Of a stretch of 30,684 bases of DNA, positions 29,848 through 30,684 are shown piece by piece; positions within the stretch are counted from its first letter, which is position 1; each line of letters opens with the position of its first letter. The position numbers and the translations under genes are program-made. The notes beneath the pieces were generated by a model that was not told the origin of the DNA, did no database searches, and saw only the letters and a list, made by a program, of their open reading frames with translations. Source of the stretch: an uncultured Collinsella sp. (GTDB taxonomy: Bacteria > Actinomycetota > Coriobacteriia > Coriobacteriales > Coriobacteriaceae); contig UQIV01000029.1 in the NCBI GenBank assembly GCA_900541205.1, positions 1 to 30,684 of the forward strand, given 5' to 3'.

Positions 29848-30481
29848 CGGCCTCCTCCTTATCCACTACATCCCCGAACCCATGGCGCGAAAGCCATGCG
29901 TCCAGTTGTTCAAAGAGCGAGTTATCGTCTGCCGCATTGTCAATCACAGTTGTAGCGAGATTGCACAGCACAGACTCTTCGGGCTGGCAAGCAGAACGGG
30001 CATCGAAATCAGATGGCTCCATGCCACGTTGAATAGCGCGCTCGCGACGAACTGACAAAGGGGCGCTGATGACCAAAATTTCATCAGCCAAGCCAAATGC
30101 ATCCTCAAAACCAGTCGGAGCAGAAACCTCGACCACCGCAAAGGGGTAACGGGGAGATGAAACCGTACAACAAACCGGATCGAGAATCCTCAGCGAAAGC
30201 TGTTCAATCAGAACGGGATGCACGATGCCATTGAGTCGTGCGACCGAATCAGGAGAAGCGAAAGCTCGAGAAGCGAGGATGCTGCGGCGAATGCCGCCTT
30301 CCTCATCCAAAATATCCCAACCGAATTCATCCGCGAGAGTATTGACGATATCAGAGCCCGGCACATACAGAGATTTTGCAAGCTCATCCAGATCGATAAG
30401 CATAGCGCCACGAGATTCGAAATAGCGGCAGGCAGTCGACTTACCCGAAGCGATATTGCCCAAGACAAATACGGTAAACAT
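29840..30481 (-). CDS. coaE: Dephospho-CoA kinase CoaE
   Basis: CoaE phosphorylates dephospho-CoA, the last step of coenzyme A synthesis. The 213-residue protein starts MFTVFVLGNIASGKST, with the P-loop GNIASGKS, followed by YFESRGAMLIDLDELAK, where the family has an Asp-x-Asp pair. The sequence LNGIVHPVL matches the usual motif after the CoA-binding helix. The C-terminal part (IDNAADDNSLFEQLDAW) resembles the family motif IDNSG. It is somewhat divergent in the middle, with a CCTVSSPRYPF insertion. The ATG at 30481 has GGAGG five bases upstream; a TTG three bases earlier is not preferred. It is the first gene of coaE-slt-uvrB as far as visible. Confidence 0.92.
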   Translation of the reverse strand: MFTVFVLGNIASGKSTACRYFESRGAMLIDLDELAKSLYVPGSDIVNTLADEFGWDILDEEGGIRRSILASRAFASPDSVARLNGIVHPVLIEQLSLRILDPVCCTVSSPRYPFAVVEVSAPTGFEDAFGLADEILVISAPLSVRRERAIQRGMEPSDFDARSACQPEESVLCNLATTVIDNAADDNSLFEQLDAWLSRHGFGDVVDKEEADA

Positions 30482-30607
30482 CAAGCCCTCCCTAACGCCA
30501 ATGCGAGTAATTATCGCTCAAATACACTAGAAGGACTTAAAATACAGCCAAACAGTAAGAGCGCATACGGGGGAGCTAGGTCCCAAAGTACAACGTGTAT
30601 ATAACGC
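30482..30607 (-). other. coaE upstream region
   Basis: This 126-bp gap should hold the coaE promoter on the minus strand. The best pair I see is TTGGCT and TAGTGT with 16-base spacing around 30527-30556, a poor match. Nothing else is recognised. Confidence 0.3.
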
Positions 30608-30639
30608 AAAAAAGGGGGAGGCCGCGAGGCCTCCCCCTT
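30608..30639 (-). terminator. Strong minus-strand intrinsic terminator
   Basis: AAGGGGGAGGCC (30612-30623) and GGCCTCCCCCTT (30628-30639) pair perfectly around a four-base loop, followed on the minus strand by a T-run of about six. It must end a minus-strand gene lying to the right. The last 45 bases of the window do not show a recognisable protein end. Confidence 0.85.
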
Positions 30640-30684
30640 CTCAGTTCAAGCGTACGGCTCGGTGCCGTCCACCGGTCAGCGGCG

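Noticed and set aside
30640..30684. Possible C-terminal end of a minus-strand gene at the right edge
   Set aside because: All three minus frames of the last 45 bases were read. One ends in a stop before the terminator but shows no recognisable protein sequence, so the upstream gene cannot be named.

Overview
The window looks like chromosome of a high-GC gut actinobacterium of the class Coriobacteriia, most probably Collinsella or a close relative. This is inferred from overall GC and codon use, the actinobacterial rapZ-whiA and uvrC/murJ gene families, Arg in place of Lys in the RapZ P-loop, and a sialic-acid island typical of mucin-feeding gut bacteria. Twenty-two protein genes are supported. 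No rRNA, tRNA, insertion sequence, integrase, phage gene or CRISPR array was seen. The long antisense ORFs are by-products of GC-rich coding.

Left part, minus strand (147-2003): rapZ and whiA form a tight pair 6 bp apart. Middle left, minus strand (2102-12459): a nine-gene sialic acid (N-acetylneuraminate) uptake and catabolism operon. In transcription order it holds a Tat/lipobox solute-binding protein, a permease, a permease-ATPase fusion, an ATPase (SAT-type transporter of the peptide/Opp family), a CE7/AXE1-type esterase, an esterase paralogue lacking its nucleophilic serine, nanA (lyase), nanK (ROK kinase) and nanE (epimerase). Together they would import sialic acid, possibly remove O-acetyl groups, and convert it via ManNAc and ManNAc-6-P to GlcNAc-6-P plus pyruvate. 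NagA, NagB, a sialidase and a dedicated regulator are not in the window. Hairpins sit at most non-overlapping junctions, including a 110-bp near-perfect one between nanA and nanK. The leader carries a perfect 9-5-9 inverted repeat overlapping a candidate -10 box.

Middle (12825-20592, minus): uvrC, murJ (with a 250-residue acidic N-terminal extension carrying an ETAV(F/Y)L repeat), a YbaK-type Cys-tRNA deacylase, and uvrA with a LexA-box-like site upstream. Right of uvrA, plus strand (20786-26908): an LTA-synthase-like membrane sulfatase-fold enzyme, an Mrp/ApbC Fe-S carrier ATPase coupled to a BaiN/HI0933-type flavoprotein, and a second, unrelated FAD-dependent dehydrogenase. A two-way terminator separates these from the minus-strand group uvrB, a lytic transglycosylase and coaE (26974-30481). 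A strong minus-strand terminator near the right edge closes a gene lying outside the window.

The main points of interest are the 3890-3999 hairpin, the placement of the sialic-acid operon between uvrC and rapZ-whiA (near neighbours in many actinobacteria) with yvcK absent, the pseudo-esterase, the SAT leader architecture, the MurJ extension, and a hairpin abutting the rapZ ribosome-binding site.
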